From assembly GCA_019358985.1 (NCBI GenBank), contig JAHHIJ010000037.1, positions 1 through 64,000 of the forward strand: a DNA stretch of 64,000 nt, in the 5' to 3' direction. Below the pieces are notes generated by a model that worked only from the letters and a program-made list of their open reading frames with translations, did not search any database and had not been told where the DNA came from. A program made the position numbers and the translations under genes. Below are positions 34,836-43,060 of the stretch, in pieces (position 1 is the stretch's first letter; every line of letters starts with the position of its first letter). The stretch is from Tolypothrix brevis GSE-NOS-MK-07-07A. Lineage in GTDB: Bacteria > Cyanobacteriota > Cyanobacteriia > Cyanobacteriales > Nostocaceae.

Positions 34836-34864
34836 CTAGAGACGTTCCGGCGGAACGTCTCTAC
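34836..34864. repeat. Palindromic repeat (GAGACGTTCC family)
   Basis: TAGAGACGTTCC-GGC-GGAACGTCTCTA is a near-perfect palindrome. It is one of at least nine dispersed or tandem members of the family in this window. Confidence 0.9.
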
Positions 34865-35017
34865 TGTTTGCTGCGATGTCGCTATAACAGTAGCGACATC
34901 GTATACTTGGCAATAGGTTTTTTTTATACATTTGTGTACTTTTTGATAAATTAGGCACCATTTACTCTTAAATTAAAAATAGAGACTTTTATATTTTGCA
35001 GTAGTCCCAAGAAAAAA

Positions 35018-35046
35018 GTAGAGATGTTGCGGTGGAACGTCTCTAT
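35018..35046. repeat. Degenerate palindromic repeat supplying a false start codon
   Basis: GTAGAGATGTTGCGGTGGAA then CGTCTCTAT is a mutated copy of the family. Its ATG at 35024 opens the frame that leads into the following gene. Confidence 0.8.
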
Positions 35047-35074
35047 GCCATCATTCGGAATAAAAATAAAAACA

Positions 35075-36310
35075 ATGAATATTGCTGAAAACAATAACAA
35101 TAAAATACCAAATAAGAAGCTCGTATTAGTTGGATTGATTTCGGTAGTTATGCTTACAGGTGGTTTGATTGGCTGGGTTAAATTCAAGCAAGAACAGGAT
35201 AAAAAAATTCAGCAATCTCAAACTTTGTTGGCACAAGCATGTCAAACTGATATTTCTGCAAATACTAATTTTTTAGATGCCTCTAAAAAAGTTAATGAAG
35301 CAACCAAGCTTTTATATAGCATTCCAAATCTACCAGGTTTAGGTTATCAACAAGCTCAAACGGGATTGAATGTTTTTTCTACATGCATAAAAATCGTTAA
35401 TGCCAAAGAAAACTTTTTTGAAGCAAAAAGGCTGAGTACAAAAGCTTTAGGTATTGATGATGAAACCACTTTTTCAGTTCAAGAATGGGAGGGAATACGC
35501 TCAGATTTAGAAAAATCTATCGATTTACTGAAAACTATTCCTAAGGATGTAAATACCTATCCTCAATCTCAAAAAGCGCTAAAAATTTATCAAAATCAAT
35601 TTTCAAAAGTAAATCAAAGGCTTCAGCAAGAACAAACAGCAGTTAACGCTTTTAATCGTGCCGAAGACTTGAAAAAGGAAGCCGATTTACTTACTCGTAA
35701 TTCTCCCAAATTAGAAACTTTAAATGAAGCAGAATCAAAAGTTAAAGATGCTATTAAACTTATAAAAACTATTCCTCAAGGAACAACTGTTAGTCTAAAA
35801 AGTCAAGATAGTATATTAATTTATCAAGAGAAAATAGAAGGGATTCATTCTCTAATGGGTTCTAGATTTCTAGAACCATTGGTAAAGCTTTTTTCTAAAT
35901 TTGCTGATTCCCTTGATAGTAATACTGAATATCAAGATTATGCAAACAAAGTTAAGAGTTTGAATAAAAAGTATACTGATATTCTCAAAGAAGCTCCAGT
36001 TACAAAAAATCATCCCAGTGCTAAGGCATTGAAAACTGCTTTAAATAGATATAATGATGCTTTAATTGTTTGGAAATATTGCCAACAAGGAAAATGCCAG
36101 AATACTTTATCTGCTGGGATTATAGAATTCAGAAATGTGTTATGGATACCTGATTCTTTTAAAATAAACAATGTTCCGTTAACTAAAAAATATAAGCTGA
36201 AAGAAAGTACTAATATATTTACGCAAAAATTCGTTCAATTAAATCAAGTCTGTTCAGCTATTTGGGAGCAAGCAGAAAACGATATCCAAGAAGCTCAAGG
36301 ACAAATTTAA
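35075..36310 (+). CDS. Single-pass membrane protein with helical extracytoplasmic domain
   Basis: This protein of about 411 aa has one N-terminal membrane helix (LVLVGLISVVMLTGGLIGWV, about residues 14-33). The long, Lys/Gln/Glu-rich helical region contains internal repeats of the type 'EA.KL...IP' (for example EATKLLYSIPNLPG, SIDLLKTIPKDV, AIKLIKTIPQGT). I do not recognise a family. MNIAENNN at 35075 is the likely start; the frame extends upstream to 35024, but that part is repeat-derived. It follows the coiled-coil TPR gene on the same strand at 290 bases. Confidence 0.7.
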   Translation: MNIAENNNNKIPNKKLVLVGLISVVMLTGGLIGWVKFKQEQDKKIQQSQTLLAQACQTDISANTNFLDASKKVNEATKLLYSIPNLPGLGYQQAQTGLNVFSTCIKIVNAKENFFEAKRLSTKALGIDDETTFSVQEWEGIRSDLEKSIDLLKTIPKDVNTYPQSQKALKIYQNQFSKVNQRLQQEQTAVNAFNRAEDLKKEADLLTRNSPKLETLNEAESKVKDAIKLIKTIPQGTTVSLKSQDSILIYQEKIEGIHSLMGSRFLEPLVKLFSKFADSLDSNTEYQDYANKVKSLNKKYTDILKEAPVTKNHPSAKALKTALNRYNDALIVWKYCQQGKCQNTLSAGIIEFRNVLWIPDSFKINNVPLTKKYKLKESTNIFTQKFVQLNQVCSAIWEQAENDIQEAQGQI

Positions 36311-36327
36311 GGAAAATCACACATCCT

Positions 36328-36356
36328 GTAAAGACGTTCCGTCGAAACGTCTTTAC
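36328..36356. repeat. Palindromic repeat (GAGACGTTCC family)
   Basis: GTAAAGACGTTCC-GTC-GAAACGTCTTTAC is an imperfect palindromic copy between two convergent genes. It may double as a terminator. Confidence 0.85.
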
Positions 36357-36387
36357 GAAGGTTGCTGTTAATTAAACGGAGATGATA

Positions 36388-36825
36388 TTAATCGCAACAA
36401 TCATCAAAATATTCTGTGTTATCTATGCGATCGCACTCATATCTACCTTTAATCTCGTGATTATAATATCTGCCAATTGAATCAGCGTCATGTAAATCAG
36501 ACCAAGTATCCTCCTCTACCCCAGAATACTGATAAATTGCGCCGTTGTGAAACTCAACTTGCAATAGTTGTTCGTTTTTGTCGTATCCTATAGATACAGC
36601 CATTGATGAATTCACACTTAGCATGGCAATTGGTTCGTTTTCTGCGGGAAGTGCAAGAGAATCAGCGATAATTTCGTTTAAATCTTGCAGTCCGTCGTAA
36701 GCTTGTATTGGTGCAGGAATTTCTATAAATTCTAACTCATTGCCTCGATCAAGTAATAATTGTAAGTATCCTTCAGAATGAGCGATCGCTATTAAACTGC
36801 TCAAGTCCACCTTAGATAGCTTCAT
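36388..36825 (-). CDS. KTSC-domain protein
   Basis: This protein of about 145 aa has a KTSC domain in its C-terminal half (SSMAVSIGYDKNEQLLQVEF, then GAIYQYSGVEEDTW). KTSC domains are small nucleic-acid-related modules of uncertain role. The ATG at 36825 has AGGAG 9-13 bases upstream. The frame stays open upstream to 37317 only because the neighbouring 17-bp repeat array has no stops in this frame; that extension is rejected. Confidence 0.85.
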   Translation of the reverse strand: MKLSKVDLSSLIAIAHSEGYLQLLLDRGNELEFIEIPAPIQAYDGLQDLNEIIADSLALPAENEPIAMLSVNSSMAVSIGYDKNEQLLQVEFHNGAIYQYSGVEEDTWSDLHDADSIGRYYNHEIKGRYECDRIDNTEYFDDCCD

Positions 36826-36930
36826 TAATTTTACTCTCCTACTGACGAGGTACAATTTGTGAAATTCAACTAGTACATTTATACTATAAATATTTTCCTT
36901 GGTCAAGCTTTGCAGTATAAAAATACTCAG

Positions 36931-37254
36931 TAAAGACGTTCCGGCAAATTGTAGTAAAGACGTTCCAGTAGTAAAGACGTTCCAGTAGTAAAGACGTTCC
37001 AGTAGTAAAGACGTTCCAGTAGTAAAGATGTTCCAGTAGTAAAGATGTTCCAGTAGTAAAGACGTTCCAGTAGTAAAGATGTTCCAGTAGTAAAGATGTT
37101 CCAGTAGTAAAGACGTTCCAGTAGTAAAGACGTTCCAGTAGTAAAGACGTTCCAGTAGTAAAGATGTTCCAGTAGTAAAGATGTTCCAGTAGTAAAGACG
37201 TTCCAGTAGTAAAGACGTTCCAGTAGTAAAGACGTTCCGGCGGAACGTCTCTAC
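36931..37254. repeat. 17-bp tandem array (16 units) grown from a palindromic repeat
   Basis: Sixteen exact-length 17-bp units GTAAAGACGTTCCAGTA occupy 36954-37225, varying only at one position (GACG or GATG). The array ends in a complete palindrome copy (37226-37254, GTAAAGACGTTCC-GGC-GGAACGTCTCTAC). A partial copy starts at 36931. The units equal the left arm of the palindrome plus AGTA, so the array arose by amplification of one half. It sits between KTSC and the carotenoid oxygenase gene. Confidence 0.95.
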
Positions 37255-37325
37255 AATATCTGTAATGCCAGAAATAATATCAGGTTTTTCACCATCAATT
37301 CTCGATGTAGTTAGCATTGAATCCT

Positions 37326-38753
37326 ATGCATACAATTAACCAAAAGTCAACTTCTTCAGATTGGGCTGGTGCGATCGCACAACCAGCACAAGAATTTTCT
37401 CCCACCCAACTACAAGTTATTTCTGGTGAAATACCCCCAGGATTGCGCGGTACACTTTACCGTAACGGACCTGGGCGGCTAGAACGCGGTAACATCCGTA
37501 TGGGACATTGGTTTGATGGGGATGGGGCAATTCTTGCCGTACATTTTACCGATGAAGGTGCGACAGGTGTTTATCGCTACGTCCAAACTACTGGTTACAA
37601 AGAAGAAGAAGCGGCAAATAAGCTGCTTTACGGTAATTATGGCATGACTGCGCCAGGGTGGAATAAATGGTCTAAAGCAGTTAAAAATGCGGCTAACACC
37701 TCAGTATTAGCACTGCCAGATAAACTCTTAGCATTGTGGGAAGGTGGTAAACCTCACGCTTTAGATTTGCAAAATCTGGAAACTTTCGGGGAAGATGATT
37801 TAGAAGGGTTAAGTAACGGTTTAACGTATTCTGCACACTGCAAACGAGATTTGCATACAGGGGAGATTTTTAACTTTGGTGTTATCTCCGGATTAAATGC
37901 GATGCTGAATATTTATAAGAGCGATCGCACTGGCAAAATAATTCAAAAAGTGCAATTCCAACTTGATGGGACATCATTGGTGCATGATTTTGTTTTAGCG
38001 GGGCAATATTTAATATTTTGCATTCCCCCAGTGCGGATGAATCCTTTATCGGTATTGATGGGATTAAGCAGCTACAGCGATGCTTTTCAATGGAAACCTC
38101 AATTAGGAACTCAAATTTTAATTTTTGATCGTGAAACATTAACCTTAATTAGTCGCAGTGAAACTGAACCTTGGTATCAATGGCATTTTAGCAACGGTTA
38201 TGTAGATGATAGCGGTTTGGTAAATGTCGATATCGCTCGTTATGAAGACTTTCAAACCAACCAATTCCTCAAAGAAGTAGCTACAGGTACAGCTAAAACA
38301 GCTGCCAAGAGTTCATTATCAAGATTGCAACTTAATCCCCAAAGTGGAAAAGTTACCGCAATTGAGCAAATATTAGATAGACAGTGCGAATTTCCGACTG
38401 TACCACCCCAAAACGTGGGACAAGCTTCTCGGTATACTTATTTTTCCACATATCGGCAGGGAACGGATATAAGTAAAGAAATATTAAATGCGATCGCACG
38501 TTTCGATCACCAAACCGAAAAATTCACGTCTTCCGATTGTGGAGAAAATCGCTATCCGAGTGAACCGATTTACGTTGAAGATGCTGAGAATATCAACCAA
38601 GCTTGGTTGATAACAGTTGTCTACGACGGCAATATTAATAATAGTGAAGTTTGGGTATTTGATGCTGATAGGCTAGACGAAGAACCTGTTTGTAAACTCA
38701 GATTACCCAGTGTCATTCCTCACAGCTTTCACGGTACTTGGAAACCAGCTTAA
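37326..38753 (+). CDS. Carotenoid cleavage oxygenase
   Basis: This protein of about 475 aa is a RPE65/CCD-family iron enzyme that splits carotenoid or apocarotenoid double bonds. The four iron-binding histidines are in YSAHCKRD, SLVHDFVL, YQWHFSNGY and the C-terminal HSFHGTW. The N terminus carries the seven-bladed propeller opening GLRGTLYRNGPG and MGHWFDGDG. The ATG at 37326 (MHTINQKST) is preferred to a TTG at 37317. Substrate cannot be fixed from sequence; cyanobacterial members act on beta-carotene or apocarotenals. Confidence 0.93.
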   Translation: MHTINQKSTSSDWAGAIAQPAQEFSPTQLQVISGEIPPGLRGTLYRNGPGRLERGNIRMGHWFDGDGAILAVHFTDEGATGVYRYVQTTGYKEEEAANKLLYGNYGMTAPGWNKWSKAVKNAANTSVLALPDKLLALWEGGKPHALDLQNLETFGEDDLEGLSNGLTYSAHCKRDLHTGEIFNFGVISGLNAMLNIYKSDRTGKIIQKVQFQLDGTSLVHDFVLAGQYLIFCIPPVRMNPLSVLMGLSSYSDAFQWKPQLGTQILIFDRETLTLISRSETEPWYQWHFSNGYVDDSGLVNVDIARYEDFQTNQFLKEVATGTAKTAAKSSLSRLQLNPQSGKVTAIEQILDRQCEFPTVPPQNVGQASRYTYFSTYRQGTDISKEILNAIARFDHQTEKFTSSDCGENRYPSEPIYVEDAENINQAWLITVVYDGNINNSEVWVFDADRLDEEPVCKLRLPSVIPHSFHGTWKPA

Positions 38754-39068
38754 AATCAGTAAACCAAAAAGTTTTTCCTCCAAGAGCGATCGCTACGCAC
38801 AAGGCAGGCATCACCAATACTAAGCGCGTAACCCTTGCAGTGAAAGGAATTCGTCGATTAGATACAAGTGTAGCGATAATTATTTATTGGCAGAACTTGA
38901 AGTAGAAGCGAAAGTTGAGGTAAAATCCATACAATTTAATTCGTTTGTTGCAAATTGATGCTCATTGCAATACAAGCTAAGAAGCATTTTAACGTAACCT
39001 AGTATTTAGTCACACCAACTCAAGCACTTCTTCCTTGAACAGAGTTTTAAAAAGGCAGGTTACGATTC
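38754..39068. other. Intergenic region
   Basis: No gene, repeat or clear promoter is recognised in these 315 bases. One HIP1 site lies near 38785. Confidence 0.5.
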
Positions 39069-39653
39069 ATGGCTTATTCATGGTTTAAAGCGTTTCACGT
39101 TATCGGCATTGTAGTCTGGTTTGCTGGGTTATTTTATCTAGTACGCCTTTTCATATATCACGTCGAAGCCAATCAAGAACCAGAACCAGCACGCACGATA
39201 CTGAAAAATCAGTATCAAATCATGGAAAAACGACTTTACAACATTATCACGACTCCGGGAATGTTGTTAACAGTAGCGATGGCGATCGGTTTATTAAGTA
39301 CTGAACCAGAAATCTTAAAACAGACTTGGTTGCATGTCAAACTAGGATTTGTTACTCTTTTACTCGGCTATCATCATTATTGCAAAAGGCTAATGAAGCA
39401 GTTAGCAAAAGATGAGTGTCGCTGGAATAGTCAACAGTTACGCGCTTTGAATGAAGCACCCAGCTTGATGTTAGTCGTGATTGTATTGCTAGCCATATTT
39501 AAAGATAATCTACCTACAGATATTACCGTTTGGGTAATTGTCGCAATGATTATTGCAATGGTAGCCACTATTCAACTTTACGCTAAAAAGCGCAGAGAAG
39601 ATAAAGAAAAAGAATTGGCGCAAATTCCACAAGTTACACAGCAACAGAGTTAG
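39069..39653 (+). CDS. hemJ: Protoporphyrinogen IX oxidase HemJ
   Basis: This 194-aa, four-helix membrane protein of the HemJ family performs protoporphyrinogen oxidation in most cyanobacteria. The first helix AFHVIGIVVWFAGLFYLVRL carries the conserved His10 and the later Arg; LHVKLGFVTLLLGYHHYCKR carries the conserved Lys and His set; NEAPSLMLVVIVLLA follows. It acts in heme and chlorophyll synthesis at the membrane. The last 25 residues are a charged cytosolic tail. Confidence 0.93.
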   Translation: MAYSWFKAFHVIGIVVWFAGLFYLVRLFIYHVEANQEPEPARTILKNQYQIMEKRLYNIITTPGMLLTVAMAIGLLSTEPEILKQTWLHVKLGFVTLLLGYHHYCKRLMKQLAKDECRWNSQQLRALNEAPSLMLVVIVLLAIFKDNLPTDITVWVIVAMIIAMVATIQLYAKKRREDKEKELAQIPQVTQQQS

Positions 39654-39867
39654 TTGTAAGTTGATGGTTGTTAGTTGATGGTTGTTAGTTGTCCCAAATA
39701 ACTCTTAGTACAGAAGAGCATTAATTCATGACGAAAATTTATCACAAAAACTCTGCGTCACTTTGCGCTTACCTCCGCGTTCCTCTGCGTTAAAAAAACG
39801 CTACGAACTTACGCAAAACTGTACTTAACGACTATCCACCATCCACCATCCACCATCCACTATAAAC
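39654..39867. repeat. STRR-type repeats between hemJ and OYE genes
   Basis: GTTGTTAGTTGATG units (about 39654-39690) and CATCCAC heptamers (about 39834-39858, four copies) are visible. Between them, 39735-39800 has the common Nostocales spacer CTCTGCGTTCCTCTGCG-like sequence. No gene lies here. Confidence 0.75.
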
Positions 39868-40962
39868 ATGAATTCCCCTAGCAATCTTTTCACACCCATC
39901 CAGCTTGGTGATTACACCCTCCCCAACCGGATCATAATGGCACCAATGACACGTTTGCGAGCAATTGAAAGTATCCCCAACTCCTTAATGGCGAATTACT
40001 ACGCGCAACGAGTAAGTGCGGGGCTAATTGTCACCGAATGCACGATGGTTTCACCCCTCAGCCTAGGATACATGAGTTGTCCGGGCATTTACACAGATGA
40101 ACAAGTTGCCGGATGGCGGTTGACAACAGATGCAGTGCATGAAAAAGGGGGACGAATTTTCCTGCAACTTTGGCATTGTGGGAGAGTTTCGCACCCCAGT
40201 TTGCTTGATGGACAATTGCCAGTTGCACCGAGTGCGATCGCTGGAATTGGCAAACTCCACACAAGCGCAGGCAAAGTATCTTTAGAAACACCCCGCGCCT
40301 TAGAAACTCACGAAATACCCGAAATAGTCGCACAATTTCACCTCGGTGCAGAAAATGCGAAAGCTGCCGGCTTTGATGGGGTGGAACTACACGGTGCTTT
40401 TGGCTATTTGATAGATCAATTTTTACAAGATGGTTCCAACCAACGCACAGATGAGTATGGCGGTTCAATTGAAAAGCGATCGCGATTTATGTTAGAAGTA
40501 GTCCAAGCCGTCGTTAGCGTCTGGGGTGCAAACCGTGTAGGCATCAAGCTTTCATCGAGTAACACCTTCTACGGAATCCATGATTCCAACTCGAAAGAGA
40601 CATTTACTTACGCCATAAATGCGCTCAACTCCTTCGGACTGGCTTACCTTCACCTCATGGAACCGAATGAAGTCGATTTGAAAACCCGCGACGTGATGAA
40701 CCCCGTCACACCTTACTTCCGCCAAATATATCAAGGCACTTTAATCACCAACGGCGGGTATGATAACTTAAAAGGCGATCGCATTTTAGCTAGTGGCGAT
40801 GCAGATTTAGTATCTTTTGGCAAATTATTTCTCGCCAATCCTGACTTACCAAAACGCTTTCAACTAAACGCCCAGTTAAATACACCAGATCCAAAGACAT
40901 TCTACGCTCCAGATGCCAAAGGATACACTGATTACCCATTTTTAGAACTTCAGAATACTTAA
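39868..40962 (+). CDS. Old yellow enzyme-type alkene reductase
   Basis: This 364-aa FMN-dependent (beta/alpha)8 oxidoreductase is of the OYE/NemA group, which reduces activated C=C bonds with NAD(P)H. Marks include NRIIMAPMTRLRA, LWHCGRVSHPS and ITNGGYD for FMN phosphate. The substrate pair usually reads H-x-x-N or H-x-x-H; here HGAFGYLIDQF has His175 kept but Phe178 in place of Asn/His. This may alter or remove the usual carbonyl-binding site. Single gene. Confidence 0.9.
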   Translation: MNSPSNLFTPIQLGDYTLPNRIIMAPMTRLRAIESIPNSLMANYYAQRVSAGLIVTECTMVSPLSLGYMSCPGIYTDEQVAGWRLTTDAVHEKGGRIFLQLWHCGRVSHPSLLDGQLPVAPSAIAGIGKLHTSAGKVSLETPRALETHEIPEIVAQFHLGAENAKAAGFDGVELHGAFGYLIDQFLQDGSNQRTDEYGGSIEKRSRFMLEVVQAVVSVWGANRVGIKLSSSNTFYGIHDSNSKETFTYAINALNSFGLAYLHLMEPNEVDLKTRDVMNPVTPYFRQIYQGTLITNGGYDNLKGDRILASGDADLVSFGKLFLANPDLPKRFQLNAQLNTPDPKTFYAPDAKGYTDYPFLELQNT

Positions 40963-41082
40963 ATATTTCACAAGTTATCCAATTAGTCAACCATCATAAC
41001 TAACAAACCGCAAAATCTTTTCCGTCTTATAATTATCCATAGAACAGCTAACAAAACGGACGACTGAAATATCTTTCGTAGT

Positions 41083-41104
41083 AGGCACGAAGCGTGCCTT
41101 TTTG
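41083..41104 (+). terminator. Intrinsic-terminator-like hairpin
   Basis: AGGCACG-AAG-CGTGCCT is followed by TTTTG. It lies 120 bases after the OYE gene. The rest of 40963-41298 shows nothing coding. Confidence 0.6.
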
Positions 41105-41298
41105 AACGCTTTAGCATTCACTACTGCGTAAGTTTTCTAATTTCTTAATTATCCAATTTTCAAGGCTGTTCCCATCAACTATAGCGGCTCTATGCTTGAA
41201 TAAACTACATCGATTCTCCAGTTTATACAAACTTAGCAATCTGTAATTCATTCAACAGCAACTCGCTATAAATATCACTTTGGAAGGTTCCCAAAATC

Positions 41299-42012
41299 AT
41301 GGATCTGTCAAACTTTACTACTCACCAAAACTTAGAAGCTGCCTTTGGTGGTGAATCGATGGCAAATCGCAAATATTTGTTTTTTGCTGAGGTAGCACGT
41401 AAACTGGGGTTTGCAGACTTAGCGAAACTTTTTAGAGAAACAGCAGAACAAGAAACTCAACATGCTTTCTCACATTTTGTTTTGCTACATCCAGAACTTG
41501 TTGTAGAAGATCCAACAGCTTTAACTGAAGAAGAAAAGCGAGAAATTATGTCTCGTTGTTTATCTTTGGCAATTGAAGGTGAAACCTATGAATACACTAC
41601 AATGTATCCCGAATTTGCCGCCGCTGCCCAGAAAGATAAAGATAATCCGGCTACAGAAGAATTTCTCAAACAAGCTAAAGAATCTGCCGATCATGCTAAT
41701 ATATTTCACGAAGCCGCCCATCGTTTTGGCTTACTGAAATTCATAGAAAATTACCATGCAGATCGCTACGCAGAAGCTTTAGAAGTATTAAATGGAGGAA
41801 ATGCAGCACCCAAAGCAGCTGGTGACGATGCAAAAACTCGTAAATGGATTTGCAAAATATGTAGCATGATTTACGATCCAATTGCTGGCGATCCTGATTC
41901 GGGAATTGCACCGGGTACACCTTTTGAACAAATTCCCGATGATTGGCATTGTCCTATATGCGGTGCGAACAAAAAAAGTTTTACACCGCTTGAGGAGAAA
42001 ATTGCGGCTTAA
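41299..42012 (+). CDS. Rubrerythrin
   Basis: This 237-aa rubrerythrin is a diiron peroxidase. The ferritin-like four-helix part (1-165) contains the paired motifs [35 protein letters not shown] and [16 protein letters not shown]. The C-terminal rubredoxin domain has CKICSMIY and CPICG for one Fe(Cys)4. Electrons pass from the rubredoxin domain to the diiron site to reduce H2O2. A related protein, RbrA of Anabaena, protects heterocysts from peroxide; orthology here is likely but not proven. A hairpin (42045-42082) follows. Confidence 0.95.
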   Translation: MDLSNFTTHQNLEAAFGGESMANRKYLFFAEVARKLGFADLAKLFRETAEQETQHAFSHFVLLHPELVVEDPTALTEEEKREIMSRCLSLAIEGETYEYTTMYPEFAAAAQKDKDNPATEEFLKQAKESADHANIFHEAAHRFGLLKFIENYHADRYAEALEVLNGGNAAPKAAGDDAKTRKWICKICSMIYDPIAGDPDSGIAPGTPFEQIPDDWHCPICGANKKSFTPLEEKIAA

Positions 42013-42044
42013 TTAGCAAAGGTAAATTAAGTGTTTTATTAAGT

Positions 42045-42082
42045 AAGTTGGCGTAGTATCTCTAGAGATGTCTCGCCAACTT
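42045..42082 (+). terminator. Hairpin after rubrerythrin
   Basis: AAGTTGGCG (42045-42053) pairs with CGCCAACTT (42074-42082); the loop holds the palindrome ATCTCTAGAGAT. There is no T-run, so it is a possible terminator or 3' stabiliser. Confidence 0.5.
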
Positions 42083-42136
42083 GCCTATATACATACATTT
42101 ACGCCACAATGAAATAAAAATAGAGAAGTAAAATCC

Positions 42137-42361
42137 ATGCAACAAATTACTCTTGCTGAAGCATCTCAACATTTGCCCGAATTAATTGAAGCCGCAATTA
42201 ATGGTGAAGAAATCGTGATTACAAAAGACGAGCAACCAGTTGTGAAACTCACTCCTATATTGCCAGTGAAACGTCACCCCCTATTTGGAAGCGCTAAAGA
42301 CTTGATTACGATATCTGATGACTTTGATAAGCCTTTAGAAGACTTTAAGGATTATATGTAA
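42137..42361 (+). CDS. Phd/YefM-type antitoxin
   Basis: This 74-aa antitoxin has a Phd/YefM N-terminal DNA-binding fold (QITLAEASQHLPELIEAAIN, then GEEIVITKDEQPVVKLTPI) and an acidic tail that should wrap the toxin. Its TAA overlaps the toxin ATG by one base (ATGTAATGA), typical of a translationally coupled toxin-antitoxin pair. It probably also represses the shared promoter. Confidence 0.9.
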   Translation: MQQITLAEASQHLPELIEAAINGEEIVITKDEQPVVKLTPILPVKRHPLFGSAKDLITISDDFDKPLEDFKDYM

Positions 42362-42747
42362 TGAGATTCCTACTAGATACTCACACCTTTATTTGGTTTT
42401 TTAAGGGCAATACGCAACTTAGTAATCAAATACGGGTGTTAATTGAGGATGAAAATAACGAAAAGCTAATTAGTACAGCCAGCATATGGGAAATGGCGAT
42501 TAAACAAAGCATCGGTAAGCTGAGTTTTCATCTGCAATTTGAGGAATTCATCACACAGCAACTCAGTCTTAACGACTTCAATTTGCTGGACATTAAAATA
42601 GAACATCTCACTGTTGTTTCGACCTTACCTCTTCATCATCGTGACCCATTTGATCGACTTTTAATTGCACAAGCAATGGTTGAGCAAATACCGATTTTAA
42701 GTGCTGATTCTGCTTTTGATGCTTATCCGATTCAGCGGTTATGGTAA
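42361..42747 (+). CDS. PIN-domain toxin (VapC family)
   Basis: This 128-aa PIN ribonuclease has acidic residues in FLLDTHTFIWFF (Asp6), ASIWEMAIKQSIG (Glu), HRDPFDRLLIAQA (Asp) and LSADSAFDAY (Asp). The type with LLDTHTFIW and HHRDPFDR is the cyanobacterial group usually paired with Phd-like antitoxins, as here. It should cut RNA when released from the partner. Confidence 0.92.
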   Translation: MRFLLDTHTFIWFFKGNTQLSNQIRVLIEDENNEKLISTASIWEMAIKQSIGKLSFHLQFEEFITQQLSLNDFNLLDIKIEHLTVVSTLPLHHRDPFDRLLIAQAMVEQIPILSADSAFDAYPIQRLW

Positions 42748-42896
42748 GTAGCAAAAAATCAGAAGTTTTGGGCGATCGCCTCACCCAGTTGATCAATCAA
42801 TAACAGAACCAATTATCCGATTGTTAAATCCTTTGAACTGGGCAAAGAATGGCGCTGGTGTTATATTGATAAAACTTTCATTTAGAAAATAAATTC

Positions 42897-42989
42897 TTAG
42901 CTGCCGCGACTAAAAAACACAGCAGCTATAACAATTAAACTCAAAAGCATCAAAGGAACCCAGAGATTAGGGATATCTGATAGACTCAT
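42897..42989 (-). CDS. 30-aa single-helix membrane peptide
   Basis: The ORF MSLSDIPNLWVPLMLLSLIV then IAAVFFSRGS has one ideal membrane helix (about 9-26), short polar ends and a stop codon. Size and layout resemble the tiny subunits of photosynthetic or NDH membrane complexes, but I do not recognise it as a named one. It is read toward the toxin pair from the strand opposite to its neighbours. There is no strong ribosome site. The codon sense and the helix quality support it. Confidence 0.55.
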   Translation of the reverse strand: MSLSDIPNLWVPLMLLSLIVIAAVFFSRGS

Positions 42990-43060
42990 AATTTCAAATT
43001 AATCAGCAGAAGAGGGATAATTTATTTTATATATTTCTTAAGTTTGAATTTGGAATTTAT

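Noticed and set aside
36954-37225. Regularly repeated units suggesting a CRISPR array
   Set aside because: The 17-bp units are contiguous with no unique spacers and derive from a neighbouring palindrome; no cas genes are near.
36826-37317. N-terminal extension of the KTSC gene rich in repeated Tyr-Trp-Asn and Thr-Gly-Thr-Ser units
   Set aside because: It is a translation of the 17-bp repeat array; a good ribosome site precedes the ATG at 36825.
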